A DNA stretch of 64,000 nt, from NCBI RefSeq assembly GCF_902497785.1, contig NZ_CABVHK010000013.1, positions 1 to 64,000 on the forward strand, given 5' to 3'. Position 1 is the first letter of the stretch, and each line of letters starts with the position of its first letter. The notes beneath the pieces were generated by a model that saw only the letters and a list, made by a program, of their open reading frames with translations, ran no database searches and had not been told where the DNA came from. This stretch comes from Pseudomonas fluorescens. GTDB lineage: Bacteria; Pseudomonadota; Gammaproteobacteria; Pseudomonadales; Pseudomonadaceae. Shown piece by piece: positions 62,348 through 64,000 of this stretch. The position numbers and the translations under genes are program-made.

Positions 62348-62440
62348 TGTGGCGAGGGAGCTTGCTCCCGTGTGGACTGCGAAGCAGTCCTTCTTGGGGC
62401 CGCTTCGCGGCCCAGCGGGAGCAAGCTCCCTCGCCACAGG
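62348..62440. repeat. REP pair enclosing two GC-rich hairpins
   Basis: Outer arms GTGGCGAGGGAGCTTGCTCC and its inverted copy. The spacer holds two further perfect stems, GGACTGC/GCAGTCC and GGGCCGC/GCGGCCC, each closed by a GAA or TTC loop. Lies between convergent serB and the edge gene. Confidence 0.88.
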
Positions 62441-62454
62441 TAGCGGGTTCACTT

Positions 62455-64000
62455 TCAAAGCGTCTTCCACAACGAATCAAATTCCTCTTCGTTGCCGCCC
62501 GCGCCGCTCCCCGCGGCGTTTTCGTTTCTGGCAGTTTCCAGCGAACGGTAGGCAAACTGATTGAAGCTGTTGGTACTCGCCACCCGCCGGTCCAGCCCGG
62601 CCCGGCGCTCTTCGCCGTTGGTGTTGATCAGCACCTTGTTACCTTCCTGAAACGGCAATCGCGGTGCAAGCAAGGTGGCCGGCAGGTCTATCGCGCTGAT
62701 GGCCGGCAGCAACAAGCCGCGTAAATAATGGCTGTGGTCGTCCCGGGTGCGCACCAGTTGCAGGCCGCAAGGTTCTGCGTAAGGCGCGACCTGTTCGATA
62801 CCCATCTGCGTACCGCCACCGCGAACCTGACGGATCCAGCGCACCACCGCGATGCTCCATCCCCCACCGGTCGCATCCTCGATGCCGACCATTTCACCGG
62901 CTTGTAACTCGGCCGGCACCGCATCTGGCCAGGCCAGGCAGTAGCCCCCCGGGCTGTGATTGATCACCGGCAGTGCGTAGGTCGGGAAGTGGCGGTTGCG
63001 GTCGGAAGCATCGTGGCTGTCGTCGTTCTCGAGTTGTGGGTATTCGATTTCTTCATACGGCAGCAGCACGTCGGCGGTGCCCTGTGGCGCCGCATCGAAG
63101 GCATGGCTCCATTGATCTCTCTCCCGGGTGACGGGCGAAGTCGCGGTGAACTGCGCGCGGCCGGCGCCGGGGTTTTTCAGGATCTCGCTGAACGGGCGCT
63201 GCCCCCCGAGAAAGAAATGCAGCGCGCTCATGCCGACGCACAAGGTCAACGTTCCCTGGCTGGGGGTGCGCTGGAAACTGCGCTCGGCGGTTTGGCCCCA
63301 AGCGGCCTGAAGGTGCTGCAAGGTGTCCAGCGTCAGGCCGGCCGGGACGAGGAGCGGCTGCGTACTGGCGGTTTTTTGCAAATGCGCTTCGATAGCCGCG
63401 ACCAGCGACTGTGGGTCAAGACCAAGCAACGTATCGAGTTGCTCGGGGCGAAACTTCGAGCGGTAACGCGGTCCGGTATCGAGGTCGGGCGCCACGGCAA
63501 ACAGGCCCGTGGCGGGCTGGCCGGGTTGCAGCTTGATCCATTTACTCCACGGTTCCAGCACTTCGGCGAGCCGGGCGATCTGGTTCTGGCGCAGTTGATT
63601 GCAGCGTGCGGCACCCAGCAAGAGCGCGACCACGTAGGTGTGTTCGATGGTCAGCTCTTTGGTCTGACTGGCCAGCTCGTCGCGCAGGTTCAGGTGCTGA
63701 AGCCGGTGGGTGCAGGCGATTCGATACAGCTGGTGCAGTTCCCGCCACACGCCGTCCGGCACCGGGCAATAGAGTTCGGTTGCGCGGATCAACGAACCGT
63801 TGAGGCAATGGATCGCCCGTTGCAGCGCCTGCGCCAGTAGCGGCGCGCGGTCCTTGGTGAGGCGCGGTGCAATGCGCACGACGATCTGTTTATAGCCAAT
63901 CGCCAGATGGCTTTGCAGCGCCTGGCAGAGGTTGGCGATCTTGCGCGAGCGCTCGTCGAGGACGATCGACTGGTGCAGGAAATGCCGCTCCAGGTGTTTG
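62455..64000 (-). CDS. PilZ-like domain protein, 5' end missing
   Basis: 515 codons are visible and the frame is open to the right window edge, so the start lies outside. Residues are mainly helical and uncharacterised until the C-terminal half, where NRHFPTYALPVINHSPGGY resembles a degenerate PilZ motif (R...N-x-S-x-x-G) and GEMVGIEDATGGGWSIAVV continues a beta-barrel-like fold. The C-terminal tail has RRAGLDRRVAS and an acidic end. The position next to serB matches PA4958, adjacent to fimX, a c-di-GMP-linked gene of type IV pili in P. aeruginosa. c-di-GMP binding is inference and may be lost because the RxxxR motif is not clear. Confidence 0.7.
   Translation of the reverse strand, partial: KHLERHFLHQSIVLDERSRKIANLCQALQSHLAIGYKQIVVRIAPRLTKDRAPLLAQALQRAIHCLNGSLIRATELYCPVPDGVWRELHQLYRIACTHRLQHLNLRDELASQTKELTIEHTYVVALLLGAARCNQLRQNQIARLAEVLEPWSKWIKLQPGQPATGLFAVAPDLDTGPRYRSKFRPEQLDTLLGLDPQSLVAAIEAHLQKTASTQPLLVPAGLTLDTLQHLQAAWGQTAERSFQRTPSQGTLTLCVGMSALHFFLGGQRPFSEILKNPGAGRAQFTATSPVTRERDQWSHAFDAAPQGTADVLLPYEEIEYPQLENDDSHDASDRNRHFPTYALPVINHSPGGYCLAWPDAVPAELQAGEMVGIEDATGGGWSIAVVRWIRQVRGGGTQMGIEQVAPYAEPCGLQLVRTRDDHSHYLRGLLLPAISAIDLPATLLAPRLPFQEGNKVLINTNGEERRAGLDRRVASTNSFNQFAYRSLETARNENAAGSGAGGNEEEFDSLWKTL

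Overview
The window is chromosomal DNA of a high-GC gammaproteobacterium, almost certainly a Pseudomonas of the fluorescens group. From my knowledge of the P. aeruginosa PAO1 map, the gene order msrA-dipA-aceF-aceE-glnE-waaF...hldE and then (PA4993 to PA4989 homologues)-waaA-tolC-thiC-(PA4972 homologue)-nudF-cpdA-yqiA-parE-parC-ahpA-like-serB matches the PA5018 to PA4958 block. The intergenic regions carry many short palindromic REP elements of the kind common in fluorescent pseudomonads. No rRNA, tRNA, phage, IS or CRISPR was seen.

Layout: 1-10.1 kb (minus strand) holds msrA, the c-di-GMP phosphodiesterase dipA, a PhoD-like phosphatase broken by a one-base frameshift, and aceEF (pyruvate dehydrogenase E1 and E2). 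The aceE/glnE divergent region contains two mirrored 15-bp operator-like palindromes. 10.4-13.4 kb is glnE. 13.6-29.4 kb (plus strand) is an LPS core operon: waaF, waaC and waaG, then four consecutive kinase-fold genes (waaP, wapP, an InaA-like gene and a double-domain kinase). A small lipoprotein and a new promoter follow, then a carbamoyltransferase, glycosyltransferases (wapH, ssg, wapR), Mig-14, the deacetylase dnpA and a DUF6625-like gene. Most neighbours overlap by 1-4 bases, which points to translational coupling. 29.6-31.4 kb (minus) encodes an O-antigen ligase fused to a kinase-like domain; msbA and hldE diverge from it. 35.1-37.7 kb carries three poorly characterised glycosyltransferase-like genes that are not at this place in PAO1.

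37.7-43.6 kb holds a Nudix-like protein, an aldo/keto reductase, a FAD oxidoreductase, an SMR transporter, a LysR regulator and waaA (Kdo transferase). 43.6-48.9 kb has tolC, then thiC under a TPP riboswitch followed by the probable hydroxymethylpyrimidine transporter cytX. 48.9-58.3 kb has a DUF3298-type lipoprotein, nudF, a DUF1249 gene, cpdA, yqiA, parE, two accessory genes and parC (topoisomerase IV). 58.5-64 kb has a PqiC-like lipoprotein, an AhpA-like membrane protein with a cyclase-like C-terminal domain, serB and a truncated PilZ-like gene at the edge.

The central theme is envelope assembly: heptose activation (hldE), Kdo addition (waaA), inner-core heptosylation (waaC, waaF), core phosphorylation, carbamoylation and glycosylation, flipping of lipid A-core (msbA) and O-antigen ligation (waaL). 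The most unusual items are the ligase-kinase fusion, the four-gene kinase series with a tandem double kinase, the three genes after hldE, and the AhpA-like fusion. I found no clearly new defence or mobile system.
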